Origin: Mesostigma viride
Lineage: Eukaryota; Streptophyta; Mesostigmatophyceae; Mesostigmatales; Mesostigmataceae
Length of the DNA: 64,000 nucleotides
Direction of reading: 5' to 3'
Assembly (NCBI GenBank): GCA_009746045.1
Contig: RPFO01001162.1
Span: 445,001 to 509,000 of the forward strand
The position numbers and the translations under genes were made by a program. This document shows positions 13,354 through 24,012 of this stretch, in pieces. The notes beneath the pieces are model-generated. The model was not told where the DNA came from and did not search any database. It was given only the letters and a program-made list of their open reading frames with translations. Each line of letters starts with the position of its first letter. Positions within the stretch are counted from its first letter, which is position 1.

Positions 13354-13966
13354 TTATGATAATGCAAGGACGCAAGAACTCAATGTCAATGGGTGCTAAG
13401 ATTGCTGATTGCTCGGATATGAAATCCCTTGTATTATTCATTCATCACATTCACATTTATGCACAACGTCTCAACGTTCCAACGTACCACTGGCTAGCCG
13501 CCAGCCTGCCAGTGGGCCGTGGGTGCAGACCGTCGGCGCGACGTCACAGTCGGCCCGTTGACCAGCTGTCTCGTCCTACGGACGCTGGTAGTCAAGCAGG
13601 TAGCGTACGGTCCCTAGCTAGACTACTCTAGTCCTGCTGACATCCGTCACATGGTACAGTACCGAGTGTACCGTAGTAGCTAATTCGGACATATGGTGTC
13701 TCCTTGATATGGTGGACTCGACTAGCTAACAGTCCTATCTGACTGTCCCAACTGGTATAAATATGACTATACCAGTTCGGGCTCGATCACAAGGCTTATT
13801 CATACACAAGTGATGCAATCGCCTTTGGGACTTAGCCGCTGGCAAAGCCAGGGCTAACTCCAGTTTTTTTCTTTGTTCTTTTATAGGTCTGCACTCTCAA
13901 TTTTATTCTTTTATTTTTTTTCCAGAGGAGATAAAATCTGGGAAATGTGAACTGTGAGAGAATGAG
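13354..13966. other. Intergenic stretch downstream of the PRMT gene
   Basis: No supported gene. It holds the PRMT 3' flank; I did not find a convincing TGTAA poly(A) signal close to the stop. A perfect 10-bp stem hairpin, AACTGGTATA/TATACCAGTT with an 8-nt loop containing a TATA-like core, lies at 13750-13777. The motif GTGTCTCCTTGATAT, related to one seen at several repeat junctions, is near 13693. Sequence style from 13.5 to 13.8 kb resembles an old LTR, but no partner copy was found. Confidence 0.5.
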
Positions 13967-15349
13967 AATCGGGGTTCTTTGAACGGAGTTTCTTCTATAC
14001 GTGAATGCGGGAACAAGAGGCCGCTGGATGAGCGGCTTATAGGTCGTAGTGTTTACTCGTAGCTGTTTGGCTAGAGCTTTTGTGATTAGTAGATGCAATA
14101 TAGTGCATGGTTGAAAAATGAATTAAATAAAATGTGCGTTCCGCGCTTGGGTTGATTATACCCGGGCGGAACGGGGCGTGAGGTGCAGTGCCCCTGAAAA
14201 GAACAACCTACGCATTATTTAATACTAGCCGTGCAGATTCGGGATATTCTACCCCCGGTCTGTACGGTTAGCGTCTTACTAGCATCCACTAAACATAAGG
14301 GTTTAATGACGTCAGTTAGCTAGGGATAAGGGAGGTTTTGCGACTAAAAGCCGCTCTGGCTGGTTTTGTCGGCCTCTTTCTTTGCTCGTTGTCGTTGCGG
14401 CGGCAGCCGCAGCTATGGGTGCTGCGGAGCAAAATCCCAAAAGCACTGGTTGCACTGGCCACTTGGCCAGTGGTGAGACTTCCAGTTGTTAACCGGCCAG
14501 GCGTAGTTCCTCGCCCGGTTAACTAAAAGAAAAGAAAATGATTACCTCCGGTCCGCACCTTTTCCCCAGCTTGGGGTCTTTGGTGGGCCGGATGCCGTGA
14601 CAGGTGCTCAACTGTCGCTTGGTCGGCCCAGTGCGCGAGCTGGTGCTCCGTACCTGGGGATGCTTGCACCCCGGGTTGGAGCCGGATGGCTGGCACTGGC
14701 GACCCGTGTCTCGGTCCGCGGCCTGCGGCTTTTTCTTCGGAAATTGCTGCTGGCCAGCAAACTTTGCAATTGCCTTCCGCCGAGGGGGGGTGGTTGGGGC
14801 TGGGGACGGCGATGGGAAAAGCGCCTAAGCTAGAAATTTTTTCCCCACACATAGAAACCTCGGGGGGGAATGCGGTCTTGGCTGAACGGACTCTCGTTCA
14901 GCCAGGTGCCTGGGGCTGTGGCCTCGGGCATCCGGGCTGGCGGGGCCTGGGCTAGGTCCACGTTTTTTCTCGAAGCACCCCGGGTCTATGGGGAGACGGC
15001 CATAGCGGTACCGACTCGGGGCCCCGAGAGGGGTCATGATAGGCTGGCCGTGCGCAATCGCAGTGCAAATGCGCTGGGCCTTTTTGGGCCTGGCCATGCA
15101 TCCACAGCCGCCGGGCACACGCCTCCCGATGTGGGGGGGCTCCCGTTTTGCGGCAGGGCGGTCACTTGTGACAACGAGCAAGGTGGAGTGCGGCTTCAAG
15201 GGAAAGCCAGGGCGGGGGTGATTGGGCAACGTACTTCATGAAGGGCCTTGAACGGCGTGCCTCCGGGCATGTCAATTAGTGTCACATGTATGCTTCCACT
15301 TATTGTTTTAATGAAGATGCTGGTTTTTGTGGGAGCTACGTGGGACATG
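13967..15349 (+). repeat. Unit 1 of an unclassified tandem duplication
   Basis: The unit consists of a 5' block A (13967-14387), a GC-rich middle and a 3' block B (15225-15349). Block A recurs at 15350-15773 and block B at about 15811-15930, nearly base for base, so the locus is a tandem duplication. The middle has small open frames (14338-14526, 14870-15241) that I cannot match to a family. No TG/CA termini or polymerase was seen, so a TRIM-like or other non-autonomous element is only a guess. Confidence 0.75.
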
Positions 15350-15930
15350 AATCGGGGTTCTTTGAACGGAGTTTCTTCTATACGTGAATGCGGGAACAAG
15401 AGGCCGCTGGATGAGCGGCTTATAGGTCGTAGTGTTTACTCGTAGCTGTTTGGCTAGAGCTTTTGTGATTAGTAGATGCAATATAGTGCATGGTTGAAAA
15501 ATGAATTAAATAAAATGTGCGTTCCGCGCTTGGGTTGATTATACCCGGGCGGAACGGGGCGTGAGATGCAGTGCCCCTGAAAAGAACAACCTACGCATTA
15601 TTTAATACTAGCCGTGCAGATTCGGGATATTCTACCCCCGGTCTGTACGGTTAGCGTCTTACTAGCATCCACTAAACATAAGGGTTTAATGACGTCAGTT
15701 AGCTAGGGATAAGGGAGGTTTTGCGACTAAAAGCCGCTCTGCATGGCTGGTTTTGTCGGCCTCTTTCTTTGCTCCCCACCCACCCACCCTTGTCTTGGTT
15801 GCCTCTAGGGCAACGTACTCGGGGCCTTGAACGGCGTGCCTCCGGGCATGTCAATTAGTGTCACATGTATGCTTCCACTTATTGTTTTAATGAAGATGCT
15901 GGTTTTTGTGGGAGCTACGTGGGACATGAA
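15350..15930 (+). repeat. Unit 2 of the tandem duplication, internally deleted
   Basis: Starts GAATCGGGGTTCTTTGAACG exactly as at 13967. It keeps block A and block B, but the roughly 840-bp middle is replaced by about 37 bp including CCACCCACCCACCC. It also carries a CATG insertion after GCCGCTCT relative to unit 1. Confidence 0.75.
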
Positions 15931-16163
15931 ACAATGATGTGAAAAAATGTTGGAGTATATGACCATGGGAGTCTACCACGGGAAATATCGTTTGCACAAG
16001 TTTAGAATATGTTAACATGGAAGTTTGCCATGGAAAGCTCAACTGCCAAGTATGGGCAGGGCACAACTATTCTGGAGAAAAACTTATTGGAGCATGACCA
16101 TGCAGTTTGGGTCAGCTGAGAGAAAATATTGCAACACATGAACCATCCACAGTTAAAAATTAA
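15931..16163. other. Unannotated AT-rich spacer
   Basis: No gene or recognisable element. It contains loosely repeated phrases around TGACCATG and AGTTTGCCATGGAA. Confidence 0.4.
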
Positions 16164-16215
16164 ATTAAATTAAATTATAATATGCCTCCGTTGGGAGATC
16201 ATGTAGCACATCCAC
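16164..16215 (-). mobile_element. L1A 3' end with (TTTAA)n tail
   Basis: In reverse complement it reads the family 3' signature GTGCTACATGATCTCCCAAC, then GGAGGCATATTATAATT and pentanucleotide repeats. The same end occurs at 22622-22690, 45651-45700 and, on the plus strand, in several other copies. Confidence 0.7.
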
Positions 16216-16465
16216 AGTTCGAAGTGGTGTATATGATCCATTACACATGGAGCCCCCAGCCTGGCCACACAGGACAGTATGAATTTAAATTATTATCAAC
16301 GGGCCCCATACATGCCTGGCCTTTGTCTACAGGCTGTCTTTTGTGCATGGGACTGCATGTGGCCAACATGGCCCACCAAAATTATGGCCAGTTATGTGCC
16401 AAGGTAGGGATTCATGTTAGCAAAGAGAAGGTTATACTGGGGTCCAGCTGAGTCGCGCAGCTTGG

Positions 16466-16744
16466 TCAGTGCGTCCGCTGGGTTGTCTTGATCCTCCACA
16501 TGGGACCATGATGTAATAAGTAGCTCGCCTCCTGTTTGAGGATCACCCAGTCCAAATCAGTATGGACAGCAGCAGACATAGTTTTTTTCATTAGAAAACT
16601 GATGGCTGACTGGCTGTCAGTGTGGAGATGGGAAAACACATTGGCATGGCTAGCTGATTGAGTTTGCAACCAAGTGAGCATGTGTTGCCGGGAGCGAGCA
16701 TGGAGGGCAGCAGAGACAATCGCACGACACTCAGCAGTGCTCAT
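16466..16744 (-). mobile_element. Fragment of a Copia-1-family RNase H domain
   Basis: The 92-residue frame carries TAECRAIVSAALHARS, HTDSQSAISFL and HTDLDWVILKQEASYL. These align with the RNase H end of Copia-1 (25408-27381; AECRAVVSSVLHARY, LTDSQSIISFL, HSDLDWIVLKQECKYL) but differ at many residues, so this is an older relative. No LTR lies beside it. The conserved DNAADALTK tail is disrupted. Confidence 0.8.
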
Positions 16745-16836
16745 TGCTGTGCACAGCCATGAGGTTTCCTACGATGGAGCCTGCTGTACCATGATACCAG
16801 AGACATGTATTCCCCCCTGTTTGTGAGGAAACTGGC

Positions 16837-17877
16837 AACACAACACCTCCACCACCTCCGACGTCACAGTGACAGCTCCAGCGGCAGACGCTTGACCTCG
16901 CTAGGAGGCCGAGCTCGCCAAGCGCAGCCTTAACGTCATCGTCAAGAACTTTTACATGATGGAAGGTGAGAATTCGATCCGAGAAGCTTGCACGTGCGTT
17001 TGAGAGCAAAATCCTAGCTTGATCGCATGGGCCTCAGTTGGTGAGATCAAGCTGGTTGCCCACCACCTTTCCCGCGCGCGGGGTAGTAAGGCAGGGGCGC
17101 CTCCGCTTCTTCTCATCTTTGAGAACCCGCGGACAAGATTTCGTTTCTCAGATGCCGCAACTTGCGGCTCAAGAAGACTCCCTTCACCTCGGACGACGAC
17201 TTGACCCTGGCGCAGCGACACCGGCGACGGGAGCTATGGCCGACCTATACCTCCAGCTCCGGCAGACCGCGGCGGGGACTGCCGGCCGGTGTACTAGCTG
17301 GAAGGGGGCGACCATCTACGTCGGCCACAAGCCCTGGCAGGCGACCCCCGCGACCCCCGCGACTCCAGACGCCCCAGCTTAGGGGAGTACAGCAGTACGG
17401 TATAGTGTAGAATAGTCAGGCCTAGCCGTGGCCTCAGTTGTACATGTATGCCTACTACAGGCACTATACCAGCTGATGCCTTAGCATTCGTTAGTCATGT
17501 ACATGTGCACATGCCTATAGATGATGTGCCATGCACACTCCAGATGATGGCCTAGCTTTATTTAGTTATGCTGTGCCCACGCAAAGAGCTGCTCTCTAGC
17601 TGCTGAGATGCCACGCTCTAGCCATTGTCTAGCCATATGATGATCTTCCCCTGGCCCTACGTCGGGGCCTTTAGGTAGGTGCCTGAATATACATAGTGGT
17701 GTGCAGGCCGGTGCACTTTGTGCACCCAGAGCAGGTGTAGTTTACACCCTACCCTTGCTGCAGGAAGTTAAGCCCAGAGTGTATTATAAGCCATATACCC
17801 CTTCTCATAGGATATGTGCTACAAATACTCCCAATGGAGTTATGTTACAAGTCAATTCAATTCAATTCAATTCAACC
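16837..17877 (+). mobile_element. L1A fragment: ORF1 C-terminal part, 3' UTR and (TTCAA)n tail
   Basis: Begins within ACCTCCACCACCTCCG and matches the ORF1 region coding QRQTLDLREE through the RRM-like and C-terminal domains of the copies at 36.6 and 46.1 kb. It has several frameshifts (for example extra bases in KNFYMMEG and RARGSKAG). After the ORF come the usual 3' UTR phrases (GATGATCTTCCCC, CTATGTGCTACA-like) and a tail of TTCAA repeats at 17850-17877. Dead copy. Confidence 0.85.
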
Positions 17878-18219
17878 AGGTAGACACATCACGTGGCCCC
17901 CCCGCGGGACTGCGCCCAGCTCAGCCTGGCCGGCACCTTCTTACGTGGGCCGGGCCCCGCAATGCTAGACGCCGCAAGGCCCGCACCTTCAAAGCCAGTG
18001 GACAGCTAGTGGAGGACATGGGGGGGCTAGGCCTCTCCGTGATTTGGAACAAGATGATGGACAAGGCCAAGTGGGCCCAGGTCATCGAGGACAACGAACC
18101 GCCCCTCCCGTAGGGATGCGCCCGCATGAACATTTGCAAACGCGGGAAGCACGCTAGACAGGACCCCTAGGGTAGAGAGCTTAGAATAATAGAGTTGGCT
18201 TGATGTTGTAGATAGATTA

Positions 18220-18475
18220 CCAATACTAGATTTTTATCTAGTACCAAATCCGAAAGGCTTGTGCACATCACTCCCCGGAAAGGAGAACTTTTGCGGATGA
18301 CTGTAGGTGTAAGTTGGCGATGCCTTAGGATCCGGAGACGTCCGTCCTATAGTCAGCAAAAGTTGGTGCGAGAGGTCCCCAGTTCGATTCCGGTCGGATT
18401 CATTTGCAGATCGCGTTTTCCACGGACCGGCACTCAACGCAAATGGTTTTCACCTTTGCGGCGTGCCAAATCAGA
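18220..18475 (+). mobile_element. 256-bp SINE-like insertion with tRNA-type B box
   Basis: Flanked by an exact 8-bp duplication ATAGATTA (18212-18219 and 18476-18483). The paralogous LINE-C copy near 33.9 kb (minus strand) has the uninterrupted site GTAGATAGATTAGACCGG. Inside, AGTTCGATTCCGGTCGGA fits a tRNA T-arm/B box, and TCCGTCC upstream could pair with the 3' GGTCGGA with one mismatch. An A-box-like stretch (TAGTCAGC) lies between. No poly(A) tail and no long TIR. A tRNA-derived SINE is my best guess; an unclassified non-autonomous element is possible. Confidence 0.6.
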
Positions 18476-18504
18476 ATAGATTAGACCGGTAGGATTGCGT
18501 GTCC

Positions 18505-18709
18505 CCATCCATCCACTGATCCATCCATCCATCCATCCATCCATCCATCCATCCATCCATCCATCCATCCATCCATCCATCCATCCATCCATCCATCCAT
18601 CCATCCATCCATCCATCCATCCATCCATCCATCCATCCATCCATCCATCCATCCATCCATCCATCCATCCATCCATCCATCCATCCATCCATCCATCCAT
18701 CCATCCATC
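18505..18709 (+). repeat. (ATCC)n microsatellite
   Basis: About 50 units with one early interruption (CACTGATCC). It sits in the LINE-C 3' UTR roughly 60 bp before the AATT tail. The homologous place in the minus-strand copy (about 33850) has only about three units, so the array expanded after insertion. Confidence 0.95.
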
Positions 18710-19222
18710 GATTGGGGTCAATTATGCTCTGTGACTCCCCAACGGGGGCATGAGTTTAATTAATTAATTAATTAATGGCTTCTCATCAGAGAGTGACTCT
18801 CTGCACAGGCAGAGCTGGGCTAAATTCTTAAGTGCATCATCCATGGGGAGTCCCATTATAGGCAGAGCGTGGCTGATGCATCATCCATGGGGGCAATTAT
18901 GGGCGCACATGCGCGTGGGCACCGCCACCGCCACCCAGCCACCGCCCTTGAGTGCTTGCATGACACCGCCGGCCTCACCGCCCAGGCGGTGAAGGACATC
19001 GCCGCCCAGCCGGCACCTGCTGGCCCGGCCGGCGATGCTCCCTCCACCTGGGCGGACTTGCTTAATTAGCATCACACCACCTCCACCACCTCCACCATCA
19101 CGGCACAACTCATTATACAGTGATGGGCCATACGCGATACGCGTCGTACGCGGCCCCAGGTGTATAATGTATAATAATACGCGGTGTATAATAATGTATT
19201 ATACGCTAATCGTACGCTAACT

Positions 19223-19265
19223 GTTGAAAACCCCTTTTTTGGCATGGTTTTGAGGGGTTTTCAAC
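19223..19265. repeat. Subterminal hairpin of the hAT element
   Basis: Perfect 12-bp inverted repeat GTTGAAAACCCC ... GGGGTTTTCAAC with a 19-nt loop, close to the left TIR. Confidence 0.8.
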
Positions 19266-19773
19266 ATTCTGAGCAACCAAGCATGGCCGGTCTGCTGGTG
19301 TTTTTGCCATACCCGCTTTTGGCTATACATGACATATATAGCATGACCTTGGCATTGTCATCACTACCTAGAAATACAAGCATAGGGTATTTCCTCGTAA
19401 ATGGTGGGAGAGCGATCGCAGCAATGGTGCTCACCACTAGACACTCCCGGCCAGTTAGGCTAGAAACACACGCCCTGATCAAGCATGCTGTTTCCGGCCC
19501 CACCGTCTAGGTCATCTAGTCGCTCCACACGTAAGCCAGCCATAATTTCAATGCACAAGGATACACATTTCCATCACCATTCATCTTCATCATCCTGAAC
19601 GACTCGAAAACGCGGAAAAGATAACGGCAGGCTCGAGCTACCATGGTCCGGATTCTCCCGATTTCTGGCCTGCGCTGGTTGTCTCTTTGATAGTTTCTAA
19701 CGGTCTAACTTGATAGTTTCTCTTCAAAATCGAGACAACATGCAACTCAGTATCAATACCAGTACGTATCAAT

Positions 19774-20326
19774 TCACAACTCACTGGAAAGGATAATAAA
19801 TTTGTAGAACTCGAGATATGAATGCACTCTATACATTGAAGCGGCAGAGAACTGTCTTCCAAATATAGTACTTAAAGAGAGCTTGGCCGACTGCCAAGCT
19901 GCCAAATATAGAAGTGATAAGAACATTGTGCCATCTGAAAATAAGACATGCTGAAACGCCGCCCGCACATCAGCCTGCTTCTTGGCGTCACTAGTCGCCT
20001 TACGTTTCTTGGCAGTGCTATCCTTCTCCGCCTGCTCAATCAGCATCTTGTAACGGAGTACCGGCGGTGGCTTCTTGCAAGGGCACACTTTTGCGTCCTT
20101 TGCGTACGAGCCGCCCAGGATATGCATGGCACCTTGCTCGGGTAGAAGAACCACTGAACTTTGCCTGGCAGAGTGAGCACTCCATGAAGTAGTTATTTGT
20201 CTGCAGCCCGTTCTTGAGGATGCGCTCTTTGCTAATGTATGTCCAGACAGTTTCGGATGCGGCCTCTTCTTCATCGGGCCGCACATCATCATTGTGTTCC
20301 ATTGACTCCTCACTCGCGTCAGCCAT
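19774..20326 (-). pseudogene. hAT transposase N-terminal remnant with BED-type zinc finger
   Basis: The minus frame from 20326 starts MADASEESMEHNDD and reaches a BED-like finger, MECSLCQAKFSGSSTRARCH. The conserved continuation (KDAKVCPCKKPPPVLRYKML) lies in another frame that ends at 19774, so there is a frameshift near 20.14 kb. The RNase H-like catalytic domain and the C-terminal dimerisation region are absent. The BED finger normally binds the element's subterminal DNA; this copy could not make an active enzyme. Confidence 0.7.
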
Positions 20327-21616
20327 GCCTGGATGTCGATATGCTACGCACTGATGTTGCTGGCAGACAAAGAAACCTTGTCACCTGTTGTCTTTAGTCT
20401 TCAGCCTTCCCGCCTTCACATTCCCGCCTTCACAAGTCACGATATTCGAACGCTTTCTTGCATTATACACTAGCTAGCTCATCACGCAATTGTTTGTTCC
20501 TACTACAGGTCGGCGCGCCGCAGTCTAGGCAAGCAAATGCACCCACCTCGTAAGCCAAAAATATGCCAAAAAATACGCGAAAATACGCAAAAATGCGCAA
20601 AAATACGCGTTGCGTATAAAAGTACCCCATTTTCGTACGCGCCGCTTGCGTATCGCGCATAATACGCTAAATACGGCGCATAATACGGCGTATGGCGCAT
20701 CACTGCAACTCAAGCAACAAGCCCTCGACCTTCGCGAGGAAGCCGACATCGCCAAGCCGGCAGCCTTAATGTCATCGTCAAGCACTTCGACCAGCCGGCA
20801 GGTGAGACCTCCACGAGCCTTCTTGAGGCATTTAAACATGACATTTTTGCCCCCATGTTACTCACTGGTGAGCTGCGGATGTCGGCTGTCCGCCTCCCCC
20901 GCGCGCGGGGGAAGGCTGGCCCGGCACCCGTGCTCCTCACCTTTAAGTACATGGCGGACAAGCTGGCCGCAAGAAGCTCTCGGAGACTCGCTTCACGCTG
21001 GACAACGACTTGACCCCGGCCCAGCAACAGCGGCGACGCGAGCTATGGCCGACCTACCTTCAGCTCCGGCAGAGCGCAAGGGGGAAGCCGGTATACTGGA
21101 GGGGGGCGGGCGGTCATCCACGTTGACCACAAGCCCTGGCAGGCCCCTCCTGCCACCTCAGACTAGGGAATATATACCAGTAGTGTAGATTAGTCAGGCT
21201 TAGCCTAGCATGTGGCCCACGCGCATGTGCGCCCATAATGGCCCCCATGGATGATGCCTTCAGAATTTAGCCACGCCATGCCCATAATGGGACCCCCATG
21301 GATGTTGCATTAAGAATTTAGCCATGCTATGCCTATGCAGAGAGATCAGTGCTCTCTGTCGAGAAGCCATGCCCTAGCTCTTGTATATAGCCATAATGAT
21401 CTTCCCCACCTATGACGGCCGGGCTCCCCTTAGCTGGGAGTTGCCCGAGACTCTGGGTGGTGCAGGTGCCCTAGTGCACCTAGAGCAAGTGTTGTTTACA
21501 TTCCCACCCTTGCAGGAAGTAGCCTAGAATGTATTATAGGCCATATGCCCCTTCTCAGGGATATGTGCTACAGTCGATACTCCCAACGGATCGGTTATGT
21601 TTCTAATTAATTAATG

Positions 21617-21911
21617 CGCGTGGGCCACTTGCTATGCTAAGCCTTACTAATCTGCACTACTGCTATATTCCCTAGACTGGGGTTGCTGGGGTGGCAGGGG
21701 GTGCCTGCAGCCACCGGGCTTGTGGTCGACGTGGATGACGTCCCCGGCCCCTCCAGTACAACGGTTTCCCCCCTGCGCTCTGCCGGAGCTGGAGGTAGGT
21801 CGGCCATAGGTCGTGTCGTCGTTGTTGCTGGGCCAGGGTCAAGTCGTCTAGCAAGGGAATACGTGCTACATAATCTCCCCACGGAGTCAATTTATAATTT
21901 AGTTTAATCAA
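21617..21911 (-). mobile_element. L1A ORF1 3' fragment, inverted
   Basis: The minus frame reads DDLTLAQQQRRHDLWPTYLQ and KPLYWRGRG, the ORF1 C-terminal signature. It continues into a degraded 3' part with CTAGGGAATATAGCAG. Its plus-strand neighbour ends at about 21606, so two L1A pieces lie tail to tail. Confidence 0.7.
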
Positions 21912-21992
21912 CCCCCCATGGGGGTTTGATTAATCAACCCCCCATGTGCACACGGCGGTATGTTCTTAATTAACCCGTGTTTTTTAAATTAG

Positions 21993-22010
21993 AACGCGAT
22001 GTATCGCGTT
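21993..22010. repeat. Palindrome AACGCGATGTATCGCGTT
   Basis: Near-perfect palindrome (8-bp arms, GT centre) in an AT-rich stretch between L1A pieces. Two further copies lie at 38716-38733 and 38741-38764. Confidence 0.75.
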
Positions 22011-22302
22011 GTAAGCTTTTTTTAGAATTAACGCAGTATAGCACCTACCCGCCGCAAGCGGCTCGAGAAGACTCTCTAGCTTCACCCTTGACGACGACTT
22101 GACCCTGGCGCAGCAACAACGGCGACGGGAGCTATGGCCGACCTACCTCCAGCTCCGGCAGACCAAGGCGGGGCAGCCGGTGTACTGGAAGGGGGCGGCC
22201 ATCTACGTCGGCCACGAGCCCGGGCACGCGACCCCCGCGGCCCCGGAGCGACTCCAGACGCCCCAGCTTAGGGGAATACAACAGTAGTAGTGTAGAATAG
22301 AT

Positions 22303-24012
22303 TAATTAATTAATTAATAAGCACGTGACTGCGTCACGTGGGTGCCAATACAGATCGAGTAAAGGAACCTTCAACCCTATATACACAGCGAGAAGGAGGG
22401 AGGGCGCCCAAGCTTCTCTCACTGCCGCAGGTGGGCAGGGACAGAGCCGCTCTCTCCACGGCATGGATGGTGCATCATGCCGGGGCGCAACACTGTGGGT
22501 GCAATACAACCAGTGCAATACCATAGGTAGGCTGACGCATAGCTTATGCTACAAATGTGAGGTGGGCTCAAGACGTCGGCTAATTAAGGCGCAAGCTGAT
22601 GGCCACAACGTGCCAGAGCTAATTAAATTAAATTAAATTAAATTATAACATGCCGCCGTGGGGAGGACATGTAGCACATATTCCATGATGGATGGGGTGG
22701 GGGAAGCCGCGTGATCGAACTATACTAACTCTAAGCTATCTAGAAAAACCTAACTACACTACTCATCAAAACGCCGCCTCCGCTTGGGGGGAGGTGGCTT
22801 GCCCACAGGGTCGGGCGTGTGCGCCTTGACAATCTTCTTCCACCGCGTCTTGTCCTGCATGACAGTCCAAAGACGGGAGAGAGAGTGGATGCGGTGCTCA
22901 AACTGGGCTGGGACCACTAGGTCGTCCAGCAACATCTGAACGTAGTTCGTGACAGGTTTCCCTACCCGTTTGGGAATGTCCTCTGGGCCAGGCCAGGTCA
23001 GAATGTGCCGCCCTGGCTGGCCAAGCCGCTGGGGGCCGGCCAGACCGAGGGTGGTGTCGACCTGGCTGGTGCGGGCAAGGTGTCCTACAAATGCTATCCT
23101 ACGCTGCCTAATCTCGTCCGAAACACGAGGCATGCCATGATACAAAGACTCTGATGACGGACGCTCGGAAAAACCTACGGACCTGTCGGAGCATCCTGTA
23201 AACCGTGCCGTCTAGCCGAGCTGCCAGCTTGGGTGGGAGGGTCCACGCCTCGGCGCCATACGTGAGCACCGTGAGGACGAGGACCTTGAAGAGCATGCGC
23301 TTGCGGTGCCCGCCCAGGCCCTTCGAGCGCCAGTAGGGTGTGAGCGAACGGAGCTTGGCCCAGGCAAGGCCGATGCGGGTGTCCACATCGTCGGCGGTGT
23401 CAGGAAGCCAGCTCCCCAACAGCTTGAAGCGGTCGCGGAACGGGAACTCCGTCCCGTCGAGCAGGCGCGGCAGCGGTGGTTTACTGGAGGCCCCAATCAC
23501 CATCGCCTCGGTTTTGACACTAATCTCCAACCCCACCAGACACAGAGCTAATTGAAGGTACTATAACGCTGTGCGCTAATATCGTTTCAAGTGCTGTAAT
23601 GCCTAAGCTATTATCCCATCATCGATTGCCCCCATCTAGACAACTAGCTGGAGTGCTCTGATTCCGGGGAAGCCCGGGGGGGCTTCCACAGTTTCTTGTT
23701 GACATAGAGGTCCCCGCCCCGCCAGTACACTTGGGGCTTCTCGGGGTTAATTGGTCTTGTGGCGGATGTAGTCGGGCCACTGATCGCGGCGTTGCTGCTG
23801 CTGGGCTGGCGTCAGGTCGTCGTCAAGCGACCAGGAGGTGTCCTGGCACCAGCTTCTTGCGGCGAGAGAGGAACCGAACTCGGGCTGTGATGTCGCTGAA
23901 GGTGAGGACCACTGGAGGGGGCCCAGCCTTGGCCCGCGGATGGGGCAGGCGGTAGGCGCCCCGTGCAGTGCCGCACCTGGCAGCTGCATGCACGCCAATT
24001 AAGAGCTGTTTC
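22303..24012 (-). mobile_element. L1A-family LINE insertion with ORF2 3' part and rearranged end
   Basis: Flanked by a 12-bp target duplication TGTAGAATAGAT (22291-22302 and 24013-24024). On the minus strand the 3' end has an inverted repeat CACGTGAC/GTCACGTG at 22322-22340 followed by a TTAA tail. Inside lie a second L1A 3' end (22622-22690), the ORF2 C-terminal part (22759-23536), and towards the element's 5' side a scrambled ORF1 C-terminal region (23747-24000, DDDLTPAQQQQRRDQWPDY). The insert is therefore composite: either chimeric when made or rearranged later. Confidence 0.75.
22759..23536 (-). pseudogene. L1A ORF2 remnant: end of reverse transcriptase and C-terminal tail
   Basis: The frame from 23536 reads MGLEISVKTEAMVIG, then FKLLGSWLPD, WRSKGLGGH and LTVLTYGAEAWTL. 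This is the block that follows the YADD core in many non-LTR reverse transcriptases. After a frameshift near 23.13 kb it continues RQRRIAFVGHLARTSQVDTT ... KIVKAHTPDPVGKPPPPKRR and ends RRFDE-stop at 22759. The endonuclease and RT core are missing, so the piece is inactive. Confidence 0.8.

Larger units (their letters stand above)
17878..18774 (+). mobile_element. LINE-C copy, 5'-truncated (ORF2 C-terminus, 3' UTR, AATT tail)
   Basis: It starts directly after the preceding L1A tail. The frame to 18113 reads QVDTSRGPPAGLRPAQPGRH ... GLSVIWNKMMDKAKWAQVIE and stops; this is the C-terminal tail seen behind LINE reverse transcriptases. A second copy lies on the minus strand at 33788-34370. The 3' UTR is interrupted by a 256-bp insertion (18220-18475) and contains an expanded (ATCC)n array. 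It ends CCCCAACGGGGGCATGAG followed by TTTAATTAATTAA. Confidence 0.75.
19118..20705 (-). mobile_element. Degenerate hAT DNA transposon
   Basis: Terminal inverted repeats are CAGTGATGGGCCATACGC on the left and CAGTGATGCGCCATACGC (reverse complement of the right end), typical of hAT. The sequence CAACTCA is present on both sides (19106-19112 and 20706-20712), consistent with a worn 8-bp target duplication; five extra bases (TTATA) precede the left TIR. Subterminal regions are rich in TACGC motifs. A 12-bp stem hairpin lies at 19223-19265. Only the N-terminal part of a transposase remains. Confidence 0.8.
18900..21606 (+). mobile_element. L1A copy split by a hAT element
   Basis: The left part (18900-19112) codes GLTAQAVKDIAAQPAPAGPA and then HHTTSTTS. 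The right part (20706-21606) resumes with LKQQALDLREEADIAKP, the RRM-like region and the L1A 3' UTR, ending GTTATGTTTCTAATTAATTA. The two halves join in phase with intact copies if the insert 19118-20705 is removed. Multiple frameshifts make it a dead copy. Confidence 0.85.

Noticed and set aside
14525-15241. Several 74-134-codon frames in the GC-rich middle of the tandem duplication
   Set aside because: Overlapping frames on both strands with no shared motif; cannot be called coding.
18330-18400. Functional tRNA gene
   Set aside because: The B box is good but the anticodon arm and a full cloverleaf are not visible; treated as part of a SINE-like insertion.
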